From the NCBI GenBank assembly GCA_015472025.1, contig BNHL01000001.1:5072001-5136000 (forward strand): a stretch of 64,000 nucleotides of DNA, in the 5' to 3' direction. Below the pieces are notes generated by a model, which ran no database searches, was not told where the DNA came from, and was given only the letters and a program-made list of their open reading frames with translations. The translations under genes and the position numbers were made by a program. Origin of the DNA: Cytophagales bacterium WSM2-2 (GTDB lineage Bacteria; Bacteroidota; Bacteroidia; Cytophagales; Cyclobacteriaceae). Shown piece by piece: positions 8,227 through 17,987 of this stretch. Each line of letters opens with the position of its first letter. Position 1 is the stretch's first letter.

Positions 8227-9549
8227 ATGAAGTTCCGACTACTTGCACTGCTATTCCTGAGTGGTGAAATATTTGCGCAGAAAGAAGTAAAGACATTTTA
8301 CGACCAGGGGAAAACGCGCCTGAAGGAAGATTTTTTTGTTTTAGATGATGCACAAACAATGGAGGGCAAGTACCTCAGCTATTTTTCCAACGGAAAGAAA
8401 GCAATCGAGGGAGCATTTGTGAATGGCGTCAGGTCAGGAGTATTTTATGAGTACCATCAAAATGGTATTCTGCTCCGGAAGATCACGTATGAAAATGGAA
8501 TGCGCCATGGCCCGGTCGAAGTTTTCGATGAAAAAGGAAAGCGGGTGCAAACCGGATTTTATCAGAACAACTTACTCGTTGATAGTGTCATCTCTTATTT
8601 TCCAACCGGGCTAAAAAAAATGGAGGGCAATTTTGCCCAGGGAAAGCCCGATGGCCTGATCAAAGAATATTACCCCAGCGGCAAAGTGCGAAAGGAGATC
8701 ATGTACAAAAACCAAATGCCGAATGGGATCACTAAAACATTTTATGAAAGCGGGGTTCTCGAAACAGAAGCCAACTACAAAGACGGTTTCATCAGCGGGT
8801 TTTATAAAACCTATTTTCCCAACACACAGTTAGAATTGATCTACACCATCAAGGAAGGCGAAAAAGTGGGTGATTTCTTCAGCTACGACCCGCGCGGCAA
8901 TTTGCTCCTGGAAGGTCACTTTATGAATGGAAAATTGCACGGCAAAAACATCGGCTACTTTTCTGACAAGATCGTTCGTCATGAATACAACTTCGATCAG
9001 GGTGCAAAAGTGGGAACCAGCCTGGACTATTATCACAACGGCAAACTGAGGACCAAAGAGCAACTGGCGCTCAATGGTGTCGACCGTGAGGTGACTGAGT
9101 ATGACAGCATGGAGCACAAAATATTTGAAAAGAACTTTCGCCTGGGCAAGCCGCACGGCACCTGGTATTTCTATGCTCCGGACGGAAAGTCTTTAACGCT
9201 GAAAGAAAATTACCTTCAGGGCCAGCTCAATGGCATACGGACTTCTTATTATCTAAGTGGTGGCAAGAAAGTGGAGGAAACATGGAAGTTTGACCTGATC
9301 ACCGGACCTGTGAAAAACTATTACGAAAACGGAAAGCTGTTGAGTGAATGTGAGTATCGCGCCAGTCGCATGCACGGACTTTACAAAAGCTACTGGTCCG
9401 ATGGCAAGACCCTCAAAGAGCAAGGTGAATATGTTGCCAACAAACGGCATAAAGAATGGAGCGAATTTGATGAACAGGGTAAAGTCATCAAAACAATGAA
9501 CTTTCGGGCAGGCATTTTAATCGAGCCGAAAGCCCCTCAAAAAAAATAA
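8227..9549 (+). CDS. Secreted MORN-repeat variant (YwqK-like) protein
   Basis: I chose the ATG at 8227 because the protein then begins with a clear signal peptide, MKFRLLALLFLSGEIFAQ; an in-frame ATG 33 bases upstream is less likely. The mature part is about a dozen tandem repeats of about 23 residues with the pattern Y-x-N/S-G-K-x-x-x-E-G-x-F-x-x-G, for example YFSNGKKAIEGAFVNGVRSG and YYPSGKVRKEIMYKNQMPNG. Such MORN-like repeats occur in proteins annotated as YwqK antitoxins. That name comes from a distant homologue, and no toxin is adjacent. It is probably periplasmic or on the outer membrane. Confidence 0.85.
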   Translation: MKFRLLALLFLSGEIFAQKEVKTFYDQGKTRLKEDFFVLDDAQTMEGKYLSYFSNGKKAIEGAFVNGVRSGVFYEYHQNGILLRKITYENGMRHGPVEVFDEKGKRVQTGFYQNNLLVDSVISYFPTGLKKMEGNFAQGKPDGLIKEYYPSGKVRKEIMYKNQMPNGITKTFYESGVLETEANYKDGFISGFYKTYFPNTQLELIYTIKEGEKVGDFFSYDPRGNLLLEGHFMNGKLHGKNIGYFSDKIVRHEYNFDQGAKVGTSLDYYHNGKLRTKEQLALNGVDREVTEYDSMEHKIFEKNFRLGKPHGTWYFYAPDGKSLTLKENYLQGQLNGIRTSYYLSGGKKVEETWKFDLITGPVKNYYENGKLLSECEYRASRMHGLYKSYWSDGKTLKEQGEYVANKRHKEWSEFDEQGKVIKTMNFRAGILIEPKAPQKK

Positions 9550-9605
9550 TTCGCAGGTATCGTGGTCTCGCCATTCGTTCTTAATTTGCCACAAACATCA
9601 GGCAA

Positions 9606-10541
9606 ATGCAGGCCATTAAAGAGACCAACTTCAAGTTCAAAGGCCAGACAGGTTTTTACCGTGGCAAGGTAAGAGATGTCTATTATTTTGGAGATAAGAT
9701 GGCGATGGTCGCTACCGACCGCATCTCCGCTTTTGATGTGGTATTACCGCGGGCAATTCCTGATAAAGGAAGGGTCCTCAACCAGATCGCTGCCTTCAAC
9801 CTGAATGCCACAAAAGATATCGTTCCCAACTGGGTGCTTGCAACACCTGATCCTAACGTGACGATCGGTTTCAAATGCGAGACCTTTGCCGTTGAAATGG
9901 TGGTAAGAGGCTACCTGGCGGGCCATGCATGGCGCGAATACAAATCAGGCAAAAGAAAAGTCTGTGGAGTCTCCTTGCCGGAAGGATTGAAAGAGAATGA
10001 CAAACTCCCCCACCCGATCATCACGCCTACCACCAAGGCTAGCGTTGGCCATGACGAAGATATTTCCAAAGAAGACATTATCGCTCGTGGAATCGTGGAC
10101 AAAAGCGAATACGAAACACTGGAAAATTATACGCTTAAACTTTTTGCTAAAGGATCTGAACTGGCTGACGGTCGCAATCTTATTCTTGTAGACACGAAAT
10201 ACGAGTTCGGAAAGCAAAACGGGAAAATCTATCTGATCGATGAAATACACACACCTGATTCATCCCGTTATTTTTACAAGGAGGGTTACAACCAAAGGCA
10301 AAAGGCAGGTGAACCACAGAAACAATTATCGAAAGAATTTGTGCGGCAGTGGTTGATTGAAAACGGATTCCAGGGAAAAGACGGACAGAAAGTTCCGGAA
10401 ATGACCGATCCGATCGTCAAAAACATATCTGACAGATACAAAGAGCTTTATGAACAGGTCATAGGTCAGCCCATTGGCCCGATAAATTATTCCGACATCG
10501 TGGAACGAATCGAGGCCAGTATCGTTAATTCGATAAATTGA
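9606..10541 (+). CDS. purC: Phosphoribosylaminoimidazole-succinocarboxamide synthase
   Basis: This 311-residue SAICAR synthetase joins CAIR and aspartate in purine synthesis. Diagnostic segments are [52 protein letters not shown] and [11 protein letters not shown] followed by [12 protein letters not shown]. The longer form (about 310 residues rather than about 240) is usual in Bacteroidota. The STAS gene begins 24 bases downstream, so co-transcription with it and rnz is possible. Confidence 0.96.
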   Translation: MQAIKETNFKFKGQTGFYRGKVRDVYYFGDKMAMVATDRISAFDVVLPRAIPDKGRVLNQIAAFNLNATKDIVPNWVLATPDPNVTIGFKCETFAVEMVVRGYLAGHAWREYKSGKRKVCGVSLPEGLKENDKLPHPIITPTTKASVGHDEDISKEDIIARGIVDKSEYETLENYTLKLFAKGSELADGRNLILVDTKYEFGKQNGKIYLIDEIHTPDSSRYFYKEGYNQRQKAGEPQKQLSKEFVRQWLIENGFQGKDGQKVPEMTDPIVKNISDRYKELYEQVIGQPIGPINYSDIVERIEASIVNSIN

Positions 10542-10565
10542 ACTATTTTAGCCCCAAATTTTATT

Positions 10566-10937
10566 ATGAAGTATACCATTGATAAACAGGAAAAGTACAC
10601 GCTTATCCGCCTGCACGAAGAGAAGTTGGATTCCAACGTTGCTCCTCAATTGAAATCTGAAATGGTAACACTTCATGCAGAAGGTGTGCGCAACATCATT
10701 CTCGATCTTACTGAAGTAAAGTACACAGACTCTTCTGGTTTGAGCGCCCTGCTTGTTGGAAACCGGATTTTACAAGAGGATGAAGGAATTTTTGTCCTTT
10801 CGTGCCTCTCCGATCACACGATGAAATTGATCAAAATCTCGCAACTTGACAGCGTATTGCACATTCTTCCTACCGTTGAAGAAGGCGTTGATGCAGTATT
10901 TATGCATGAGATTGAGAAAGACATGAAAAAAGAATAA
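10566..10937 (+). CDS. STAS domain protein (anti-sigma factor antagonist-like)
   Basis: This 123-residue protein is a single STAS domain. The strand-loop-helix IILDLTEVKYTDSSGLSALL contains the DSSG motif, in which the serine is the phosphorylation site in SpoIIAA/RsbV proteins. That suggests a partner-switching role, but no RsbW-like kinase is nearby. It is followed after three bases by RNase Z, an arrangement consistent with one transcript. An acidic/basic C-terminal tail (HEIEKDMKKE) follows the domain. Confidence 0.85.
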   Translation: MKYTIDKQEKYTLIRLHEEKLDSNVAPQLKSEMVTLHAEGVRNIILDLTEVKYTDSSGLSALLVGNRILQEDEGIFVLSCLSDHTMKLIKISQLDSVLHILPTVEEGVDAVFMHEIEKDMKKE

Positions 10938-10940
10938 TTA

Positions 10941-11858
10941 TTGTCGTTTAGTCTTACCATTCTAGGTTCCAGCGGTGCCCTGCCAGCCATCGGCAGGTTT
11001 CCATCCTCACAATATCTCACTATTCAAAACAGGCATTTCCTGATCGATTGTGGCGAAGGTGTGCAGATGCAGATGGGAAAATTTCAGGTTTCGCCCCAAA
11101 AAATCGACCACATCTTCATTAGTCACCTGCATGGTGATCACTATCTGGGTCTGATGCCATTGTTGTTTTCCATGCACCTCAACAAGAGGACAAATGATCT
11201 TCATTTGTACAGCCAGCCAGGTCTTGACGAGATCATAACGCTTCAGTTGAAGTATTCCAAATCCGTTTTGAACTACCGAATCCATTTTCATCCATTCAAT
11301 CCTTCACAGGTACGAACTTTGTTTGAGGATGAAGTATTGACTGTAGAAACAATTCCTCTAATTCATAAACTGGACTGCGCAGGATTCCTGTTCCGCGAAA
11401 AACCCAAACCCAGACGTGTCGACAAAGACCGCCTGGTAGACGGACTGAAGACACAACAAATCGCTTCGCTAAAAACCGGGGCAGATATTTTGGATGAAAA
11501 AGGAAACCTTCTCTACCGAAATGAAGACCTGACTCTTCCGCCTCGCTCATCACTTTCCTACGCCTACTGCTCCGACACAGCCTGGAATGAAGTTATGATC
11601 CCGCAAATCACGGGGGCGGATTTGCTTTATCACGAGGCCACGTTCATGCAGGAAGACATGGACAAAGCAATAGAGACCAAGCACAGTACTACCTTGCAGG
11701 CGGCTGAGATCGCTCAACGAGCAGAGGTGAAGAAATTGATCCTCGGCCATTTCTCAGCTCGCTACAAAGACCTGGAGCTGGTGCTCAACGAGGCTAAGAC
11801 ACTGTTCGAAAACACCGAACTTGCCATCGAAGGGACTACTTTTACTTTACATGATTGA
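10941..11858 (+). CDS. rnz: Ribonuclease Z
   Basis: This 305-residue metallo-beta-lactamase fold endonuclease matures tRNA 3' ends. The zinc-binding motif HLHGDH lies in FISHLHGDHYLGL (residue about 60), preceded by FLIDCGEGVQMQM. Later ligands fall in YCSDTAWNE, YHEATFMQED and ILGHFSARYKD. The start is TTG, three bases after the STAS stop; the N-terminal strand SFSLTILGSSGALP fits the family exactly, so the non-ATG start looks real. Length is normal for RNase Z. Confidence 0.94.
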   Translation: MSFSLTILGSSGALPAIGRFPSSQYLTIQNRHFLIDCGEGVQMQMGKFQVSPQKIDHIFISHLHGDHYLGLMPLLFSMHLNKRTNDLHLYSQPGLDEIITLQLKYSKSVLNYRIHFHPFNPSQVRTLFEDEVLTVETIPLIHKLDCAGFLFREKPKPRRVDKDRLVDGLKTQQIASLKTGADILDEKGNLLYRNEDLTLPPRSSLSYAYCSDTAWNEVMIPQITGADLLYHEATFMQEDMDKAIETKHSTTLQAAEIAQRAEVKKLILGHFSARYKDLELVLNEAKTLFENTELAIEGTTFTLHD

Positions 11859-11876
11859 TTTTATCTTTACCGGCAG

Positions 11877-12650
11877 ATGGAGCAGAAGAAAAATAAGCTG
11901 TTCATAGTATTGTCGGGAATTTTCCTGACGAACGCCATCATCGCGGAGCTGATCGGAGTTAAAATTTTCTCAGGAGAAGGTTCTGTTGGGCTTAACCCTG
12001 CTCACATCCCGATTCTTGGGTTTACAATGGATTTTAATTTGACAGCAGGTGTAGTCATCTGGCCCGTTGTTTTCATCACTTCCGATCTGATCAATGAATA
12101 CTTTGGCAAGCCGGGCGTCAAAAGAATAAGTTACCTCGCAGCGATCTTCATCGCTTACTCCTTCCTGATCATTTTCCTGGCTATGAAACTTCCACCCGCA
12201 CAGTGGTGGCTCGATGCCAACAATAAAGATGCATCGGGTAATTTCTTTGATATGGATTTTGCATTTAATAAAATCCTCGGCCAGGGTCAGCGCATTATTG
12301 TGGCATCACTCGCTGCGTTTCTAATAGGGCAGTTAGTAGATGTTTTTGTCTTCCAGCGATTGAGGAAAATTACAGGAAGCAAAATGCTTTGGTTAAGAGC
12401 TACCGGATCCACATTGGTCTCCCAATTCATCGACAGTTTTGTAGTATTATATCTGGCATTTACCGGAATTTTTTCCAATGAGCAGATTATCGCCATCGGC
12501 ATTACTAATTATATCTATAAGTTTTCCGTGGCTATCTTATTAACCCCTGTTATTTACGGAGGACACTATGTCATTGACAGGTATCTTGGAAAAGATGAAG
12601 CCGAGAAGCTTTCAGAAGAATCAGCTCAGCAAAGCGGTTCATTTTTTTGA
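11877..12650 (+). CDS. yhhQ: Queuosine precursor transporter (YhhQ/ECF-like vitamin transporter)
   Basis: This 257-residue membrane protein has six or seven hydrophobic helices. It matches the YhhQ/VUT_1 family, which imports queuosine precursors such as preQ0. Recognisable segments are NAIIAELIGVKIF, GVVIWPVVFITSDLINEYFGK, FLIGQLVDVFVFQRLRK and STLVSQFIDSFVVLYLAF. The family usually has conserved Q/D residues in GQLVD and SQFIDS, both present. Its end overlaps the convergent methyltransferase gene by 12 bases. Confidence 0.88.
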   Translation: MEQKKNKLFIVLSGIFLTNAIIAELIGVKIFSGEGSVGLNPAHIPILGFTMDFNLTAGVVIWPVVFITSDLINEYFGKPGVKRISYLAAIFIAYSFLIIFLAMKLPPAQWWLDANNKDASGNFFDMDFAFNKILGQGQRIIVASLAAFLIGQLVDVFVFQRLRKITGSKMLWLRATGSTLVSQFIDSFVVLYLAFTGIFSNEQIIAIGITNYIYKFSVAILLTPVIYGGHYVIDRYLGKDEAEKLSEESAQQSGSFF

Positions 12651-13382
12651 ACGAAAGATATTGTCCAGTACGATACCGGTAGCTATCCCGGCGTTTAAAG
12701 ATTCGGCCCCTCCTATTTTCGGAATCGTGATCCGGTGCGAAACATGTTTACCCACCTCAATTGATATTCCATTCGATTCATTCCCGATAACCACCATCCC
12801 ATTTTTTCCAAAATCAACTTGATGAACATCTTCACCATCCATGAAGGTGCCAAATACCGGCATATCGACACTTCTAAAAAAATCGACCAGATTGGTATAA
12901 AAGACATTAACACGGATAAATGAGCCCATCGTGGCTGAAATCGTCTTCGGGTTGTAAAAATCTGCAGTCTCGTCTGAGGCGACGATGTTTTGGACACCAT
13001 ACCAGTCAGCAGTACGGATGATGGTGCCAAAATTCCCTGGGTCACGTAAGCCATCCAGCACGAGATAAAATTCGTTTCTAAGCTCCGGCCTGACATTCGG
13101 TCTCATTTTTGCAATAGCCACAGCAGCGTCATTCGTTTGAAATGAACCAAGTTGCTCGAGTTCCCTTTCACTCGCCATGACAGCTTCAATATTTTTGTTA
13201 TGGATACGTTTCTCATTTTCAAGCAGGAAGCTCTCGGATCCCGCCAACCATTGCACCTCAAATCCGGAGTTCAGAAGCTCTCTCACACTTTTGGCTCCTT
13301 CCACCACAAAAGATTGCTCCTGTTTTCGGTATTTCTTTACTTGCAGGGATTTGATATATTTTAATTTGGATTTGGATACCAT
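12639..13382 (-). CDS. TrmH family RNA 2'-O-methyltransferase (SpoU)
   Basis: With the start at 13382 (MVSKSKLKYIKSLQVKKYR) the protein has 247 residues; a longer frame adds 18 residues without homology-like character. It has an N-terminal substrate-binding domain (KYRKQEQSFVVEGAKSVREL) and a C-terminal SPOUT knot. The knot has the three SpoU motifs: LRDPGNFGTIIRTADWYG, VVIGNESNGIS and IPKIGGAESLNAGIATGIVL. It probably methylates rRNA or tRNA ribose; the exact target is not readable from sequence. Confidence 0.9.
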   Translation of the reverse strand: MVSKSKLKYIKSLQVKKYRKQEQSFVVEGAKSVRELLNSGFEVQWLAGSESFLLENEKRIHNKNIEAVMASERELEQLGSFQTNDAAVAIAKMRPNVRPELRNEFYLVLDGLRDPGNFGTIIRTADWYGVQNIVASDETADFYNPKTISATMGSFIRVNVFYTNLVDFFRSVDMPVFGTFMDGEDVHQVDFGKNGMVVIGNESNGISIEVGKHVSHRITIPKIGGAESLNAGIATGIVLDNIFRSKK

Positions 13383-15807
13383 TTCTCGATCTTTTATAAA
13401 AGCAGTCAAGCTGTTGAGTGTTGTGATTGCCGTCACGCTAAGCGGCTGTATTGGAACAAAACATCTTCAAGAAAACCAAAAGTTATTGTATCGCCAAACG
13501 ATCACGTATCCCAAGGGCTTCAGCGCAGAGGGGATGCGTGACCTTTATGTTCAAAAAATCAACAGCCGGATCAGACCTACATCCATAAGCGTGCCGGTAA
13601 GTTTATATTACCTAGGCAAAAAGAAGTACAAGCAGGAGAAATTCATTGCCCTAAAGCAAAAGACCGAAGCCAAATTTGATGCTAAGATTGCCTCTACCAA
13701 AGAGGGAAAAAAAATAGCCAATCTCCAATACCGGAAGCAAAACAAAATTGACGCAATCACGAAAAAGATCGACAATGGTAACCTGTTCATGCAATGGGGT
13801 GAACCGGTGACTGTGTTTGACTCTGCACTCATGCGCCAGACCCGACTTAAGATGGAGACCTTACTCTTCAACAAAGGGTACTTCAAAGCCCAGGTAAAAT
13901 CGAGCTTCACTGACTTAAAAAAGAGACGAGTATCTGTCACCTATGATATCTCGCCAGGACCCGCTTTCACGTACGACACCATTTTCTTCAATATACCAGA
14001 TGAAAAAGTCAAACAGATCATACTAAAAAACAAGGAAGCAAGTTTAGTGAAAAAAGGTGATCATTACGATCAGGACAAATTAGGAAAGGAGCGCGACCGG
14101 ATTGATCAGCTTTTGAAAGACCACGGGTTTTATGATTTCAGTAAGCAGTTCATCGATTTTGAGGCTGATACTTCAGCGAAGAAGAACAAAGTCAAACTGT
14201 TGCTTAAAATCCTTAGCCCTGCCAAACGGGGATATCACAAGCAATTCAAAATTGATTCGGTGATCTTTACCCCCGATGCGACTGTCACGGGTAATGAAAG
14301 CAAGAAGAGAACGAGTACCACTTATCATAACATCACATTCAATTCGTACGAAAATTTATATAGTAAAAAAATCCTGGCACAACGTGTTTTTGTTTCGAAA
14401 GACAGTCTATACAACCGGACCAATACTTTCAATACGCAACGACAATTGGCGAACCTCGACAATTTCAAATTTGTAAACCTGGTTTATGACACTAGTGGCG
14501 GGCATTTCATCGCCAACGTATTTACCAGTCCTTCAGATTTATACAGCTGGAGCAATGAAGCGGGCGTAACGGTTACCCAAGGCTTCCCCGGACCGTACAT
14601 CAGTACTAACTTCAAAAAACGGAATGTTTTTCACGGGCTTGAAATATTGGAAATCAATGGCCGTTTTGGTTTCGAAGGCGTGGCCGCTGCAACATCGGAA
14701 GGTGGTTTTTACAAGAGTACGGAAGCGACAGGTAACGTTTCGGTTTCGTTTCCACAGTTCTTATTTCCTTTCAGGAGTGCTACAGCATTTCGGTATGCGA
14801 AAAATAACCCGCGTACCAAGATATTGGGAGGTTACACTTACACCGACCGTCCTGAGTACCAGCGATCAATTACTACCCTGTCAGCCACCTACACATGGGA
14901 TCTGCAAAGACGCTTGCAATTCTCGTTCAGTCCAGCTACTCTTAACGTCATCAATTCAACAGTGAGTGGTGATTTTCGAAAAAGACTGGACAGTCTCCAC
15001 AGTCTGGGTAATAATCTGATTAACGCATTTAATCCCTCCTATGTCAGCAGCATGATCTTCTCCCTGACGTGGAACAACAACTATGGCGTTGCACAAAAAA
15101 ATTCAACGTTCATCCGCGCTTCAATGGAAAGTGGAGGGACTCTACTAAATCTATACTCACCTAAGTTTATACGCGACCAGGGGCTAGAACCTTACCAGTA
15201 CTTCCGCTTCAGTTTTGATTACAGGAAAGTAATTCCTGTGAATAAAAGTCAGTCACTGGCTTATCGTTTTAATTCTGGTGTCGGTTATGCTTACAGTTCT
15301 AACAACGTCTTGCCCTACGAAAAAAACTTCTTTGCTGGCGGCAGTAATAGTGTGCGAGCCTGGCGACCTCGAAGGCTCGGTCTTGGTTCAGACCCCCCGC
15401 AAGTTAATACCGATCCATCGAACAATGGCTATTTCAATTACAGTTTTGAAAAACCAGGACAATTGCTGCTTGAAGCAAGTGTAGAATGGAGGCAAAAGCT
15501 TATTGGTTTTTTGAACTATGCGTTTTTTGTTGATGCGGGCAACGTGTGGGCCTTACAAACAAGCACTAACAACGAGGCTAACTTTGAATGGGGAAGATTC
15601 TACAAAGAGTTTGGCGTGGGAACAGGCTTTGGATTGCGTTTCGATTTCACGTTCCTGATTCTACGCTTTGATGTAGGCATCAAAGCCTGGGATCCTGCTC
15701 GTCCTGCCGGAAATCGCTTTGTGCTTTGGGATGCCAGCTTCAAAAAGCCATACAGTCTCAATCACGAACCGGTGATTTACAACATTGGAATTGGTTACCC
15801 TTTCTAA
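13372..15807 (+). CDS. BamA/TamA family outer membrane protein
   Basis: The frame is open further upstream, but a lipoprotein-like signal (ISRSFIKAVKLLSVVIAVTLSGC) argues for a TTG start at 13372 or 13366. Either start overlaps the beginning of the divergent TrmH gene. The mature protein has POTRA-like repeats (residues about 120-330, with KMETLLFNKGYFKAQV and RIDQLLKDHGFYDFS). These lead into a 16-strand-type barrel of the Omp85 family with the usual GGSNSVRAWRPRRLG motif and a C-terminal phenylalanine. It likely inserts or exports proteins at the outer membrane. The lipobox cysteine is unusual for BamA itself and fits TamA-like Bacteroidota paralogues. Confidence 0.82.
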   Translation: MDTISRSFIKAVKLLSVVIAVTLSGCIGTKHLQENQKLLYRQTITYPKGFSAEGMRDLYVQKINSRIRPTSISVPVSLYYLGKKKYKQEKFIALKQKTEAKFDAKIASTKEGKKIANLQYRKQNKIDAITKKIDNGNLFMQWGEPVTVFDSALMRQTRLKMETLLFNKGYFKAQVKSSFTDLKKRRVSVTYDISPGPAFTYDTIFFNIPDEKVKQIILKNKEASLVKKGDHYDQDKLGKERDRIDQLLKDHGFYDFSKQFIDFEADTSAKKNKVKLLLKILSPAKRGYHKQFKIDSVIFTPDATVTGNESKKRTSTTYHNITFNSYENLYSKKILAQRVFVSKDSLYNRTNTFNTQRQLANLDNFKFVNLVYDTSGGHFIANVFTSPSDLYSWSNEAGVTVTQGFPGPYISTNFKKRNVFHGLEILEINGRFGFEGVAAATSEGGFYKSTEATGNVSVSFPQFLFPFRSATAFRYAKNNPRTKILGGYTYTDRPEYQRSITTLSATYTWDLQRRLQFSFSPATLNVINSTVSGDFRKRLDSLHSLGNNLINAFNPSYVSSMIFSLTWNNNYGVAQKNSTFIRASMESGGTLLNLYSPKFIRDQGLEPYQYFRFSFDYRKVIPVNKSQSLAYRFNSGVGYAYSSNNVLPYEKNFFAGGSNSVRAWRPRRLGLGSDPPQVNTDPSNNGYFNYSFEKPGQLLLEASVEWRQKLIGFLNYAFFVDAGNVWALQTSTNNEANFEWGRFYKEFGVGTGFGLRFDFTFLILRFDVGIKAWDPARPAGNRFVLWDASFKKPYSLNHEPVIYNIGIGYPF

Positions 15808-17885
15808 AAAACCAGGAGCTTCTCCAACTCTGCTGCGACCTTCTCAGCATTCGGCAGCATCATCTTCTCAAGATCAACATTCAAAGGGACTGCAGGCAAG
15901 TTGGCCGACCCGAAAGTCCAGACAGGTGCATCCAAACTTTTGAAACACTCCTTTGAAATACGTCCGGCCAGCGATTCGGCAAAAGAATTGAGAAGTGGCT
16001 CTTCCGTAAGTACAAAAGCACGACTATGTTTTTCCACTGAAGCTTTCACGGTATCCCAATCCAATGGATTCAGTGTGCGCAAATCAATAATTTCAATTTG
16101 CCCCTTGAATTTTTTCGAAGCCTCCTTTGACCAGTAAACACCCATGCCATAGGTAATAACTGTAGCACTTTGACCAGCGTTTATTTTATCCTCATCTGCC
16201 GATTGTACAATGTTGGCCTTACCCAATGGGACGATATAGTCTTCGTCAGGCTCAATCATCTTGGCATCGAGTGTACCTGGTACTTTGCTCCAATACAAAC
16301 CTTTATGCTCAAGCATTACCACAGGGTTGGGATCATAGAAAGATGCTTTGATGAGGCCTTTCATATCGGCCGCATTGGATGGATACACAACTTTGATACC
16401 CCGGATCGTGAGCAGTGTTGATTCTACACTGCCGGAATGGTAAGGACCACCACCTCCATACGCACCGATCGGTACGCGAATCAGCGATTGAACCGGGAAT
16501 TTTCCTTTGGATAGATAACAACTCTTTGAAAGTTCTTCAACCAACTGATTAATCCCTGGCCAGATATAGTCGGCAAATTGAATTTCAACAATAGGCTTCA
16601 CTCCGACCGCACTCATGCCTGCCGTTGAACCAACGATGTAGGCTTCCTGTATTGGCGTATTAAACACACGGTTCTCTCCATATTTTTGAGCAAGGGTTGC
16701 TGCCTCACGGAATACTCCGCCCAGTCTCCCTCCTACGTCCTGACCGTAAAACATAGCCTCGGGATGTTTGCGGAGAATTTCATCCACTGCATGAAGTGCA
16801 GCGTCCACCATCACGACCTTTTCTCCTTTCTCAGGAGTACGATTACCTTTCTCTTCTATTATTTCTGTTGGAGCAAATTCGTGAGAATCAAAATCATTAA
16901 CATCCGGATCTGGCGATTGAACTGATTTATGATAGTCCGCTAAAACTTTCTTTTCAGCTTCAGCTTTCAGTCCATCCAAAGTCTTTCGGCTCACCTCCTG
17001 TTGAAGCAAAAAATTCTCAAGTTTTAGGATCGGATCTTCCTTCGCATGTACCGATAAGTCTTCTCCCCGATACCATTCTCTGCGAACACCGGAAGTATGA
17101 TGCCCTAGCAAAGGACACTTCGCATGAACTAAAATCGGAGCGCGTTCATTGCGTACGAAGTCAAAAGCATTTTTCATCCCATTGAATGAATCCACAAAAT
17201 CGGATCCATCTACTCGCATGCGTTCCATTCCCTTGAAGCCTTCGGCATATTCATAGGCATCCATAGTGCGCATCTCGTCTCCTGTAGCTGAAATACCCCA
17301 ACCATTGTCCTGAACCAGGTAAATGATTGGTAGTTTTTTCAATACAGCCATCTGGAAAGCTTCTGCGACTTCACCCTCGGTCACTGACCCGTCACCGAGT
17401 GAGCAAAGTACTACTGATTTCTCCTTCAGCAATCCCTGCGATTCCAAATAGGAAATTCCATGTGCCATTCCCGTAGCAGGAATCGCCTGCATTCCGGTAG
17501 CCGAGCTCTGGTGAGGTATGACCGGAAACCCTTTTCGTCTCAGCGAAGGGTGACCATAATAACTTCTTCCCCCGGAGAACGGATCATTTGCTTTGGCCAT
17601 CAATTGCATCATCAGCTCATACGGCTCCATACCGATGGAAAGCAGTATCGACTCATCGCGATAGTAAGGTGCTGCGTAATCAGTCGACTTCAATTGAAAA
17701 CCAGTAGCTATCTGAATGGCCTCATGCCCCCGCGAAGTGCTATGAACATATTTGCCGCAAACTTCACGGAATTCGTCATACAATTCAGCCATTCGCTTGG
17801 ATGTGCACATCAGCCCGTAGGCTTTCAGGCACACATTTAGAAAATCTTTGTCAACAGCTTCAATTGCTTTCTTCGTAGCGCCCAT
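15804..17885 (-). CDS. 2-oxoacid dehydrogenase E1, fused alpha and beta subunits
   Basis: This 693-residue protein joins the two E1 subunits. Residues about 1-330 are the alpha part with the thiamine-diphosphate motif (GDGSVTEGEVAEAF to VQDNGWGIS) and the ARYKD-like GHHTSGVRREWYR region. Residues about 350-693 are the beta part (YGQDVGGRLGGVFREAATL, NTPIQEAYIVGSTAGMS, PIVEIQFADYIWPGINQL). Substrate could be branched-chain 2-oxoacids or pyruvate; the fused form in Bacteroidota is often called 2-oxoisovalerate dehydrogenase. No E2 or E3 is adjacent. A TATCTTTG box lies 16 bases before the ATG. Confidence 0.92.
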   Translation of the reverse strand: MGATKKAIEAVDKDFLNVCLKAYGLMCTSKRMAELYDEFREVCGKYVHSTSRGHEAIQIATGFQLKSTDYAAPYYRDESILLSIGMEPYELMMQLMAKANDPFSGGRSYYGHPSLRRKGFPVIPHQSSATGMQAIPATGMAHGISYLESQGLLKEKSVVLCSLGDGSVTEGEVAEAFQMAVLKKLPIIYLVQDNGWGISATGDEMRTMDAYEYAEGFKGMERMRVDGSDFVDSFNGMKNAFDFVRNERAPILVHAKCPLLGHHTSGVRREWYRGEDLSVHAKEDPILKLENFLLQQEVSRKTLDGLKAEAEKKVLADYHKSVQSPDPDVNDFDSHEFAPTEIIEEKGNRTPEKGEKVVMVDAALHAVDEILRKHPEAMFYGQDVGGRLGGVFREAATLAQKYGENRVFNTPIQEAYIVGSTAGMSAVGVKPIVEIQFADYIWPGINQLVEELSKSCYLSKGKFPVQSLIRVPIGAYGGGGPYHSGSVESTLLTIRGIKVVYPSNAADMKGLIKASFYDPNPVVMLEHKGLYWSKVPGTLDAKMIEPDEDYIVPLGKANIVQSADEDKINAGQSATVITYGMGVYWSKEASKKFKGQIEIIDLRTLNPLDWDTVKASVEKHSRAFVLTEEPLLNSFAESLAGRISKECFKSLDAPVWTFGSANLPAVPLNVDLEKMMLPNAEKVAAELEKLLVF

Positions 17886-17901
17886 GGAATAAAATCAATG
17901 T

Positions 17902-17909
17902 CAAAGATA
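17902..17909 (-). promoter_or_regulatory. Candidate Bacteroidota -7 promoter box for the E1 gene
   Basis: On the minus strand the bases read TATCTTTG, matching the Bacteroidota -7 consensus TAnnTTTG, 16 bases before the E1 start codon. No clear -33 TTG-type partner is visible at the expected spacing. Confidence 0.35.
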
Positions 17910-17987
17910 TTAATTGCTCAACCAGAATAAAACGAAAAATAATAGCGAGGCTCCGTTAAAAATCTGAGTGACTCCTACTTCAATGAT

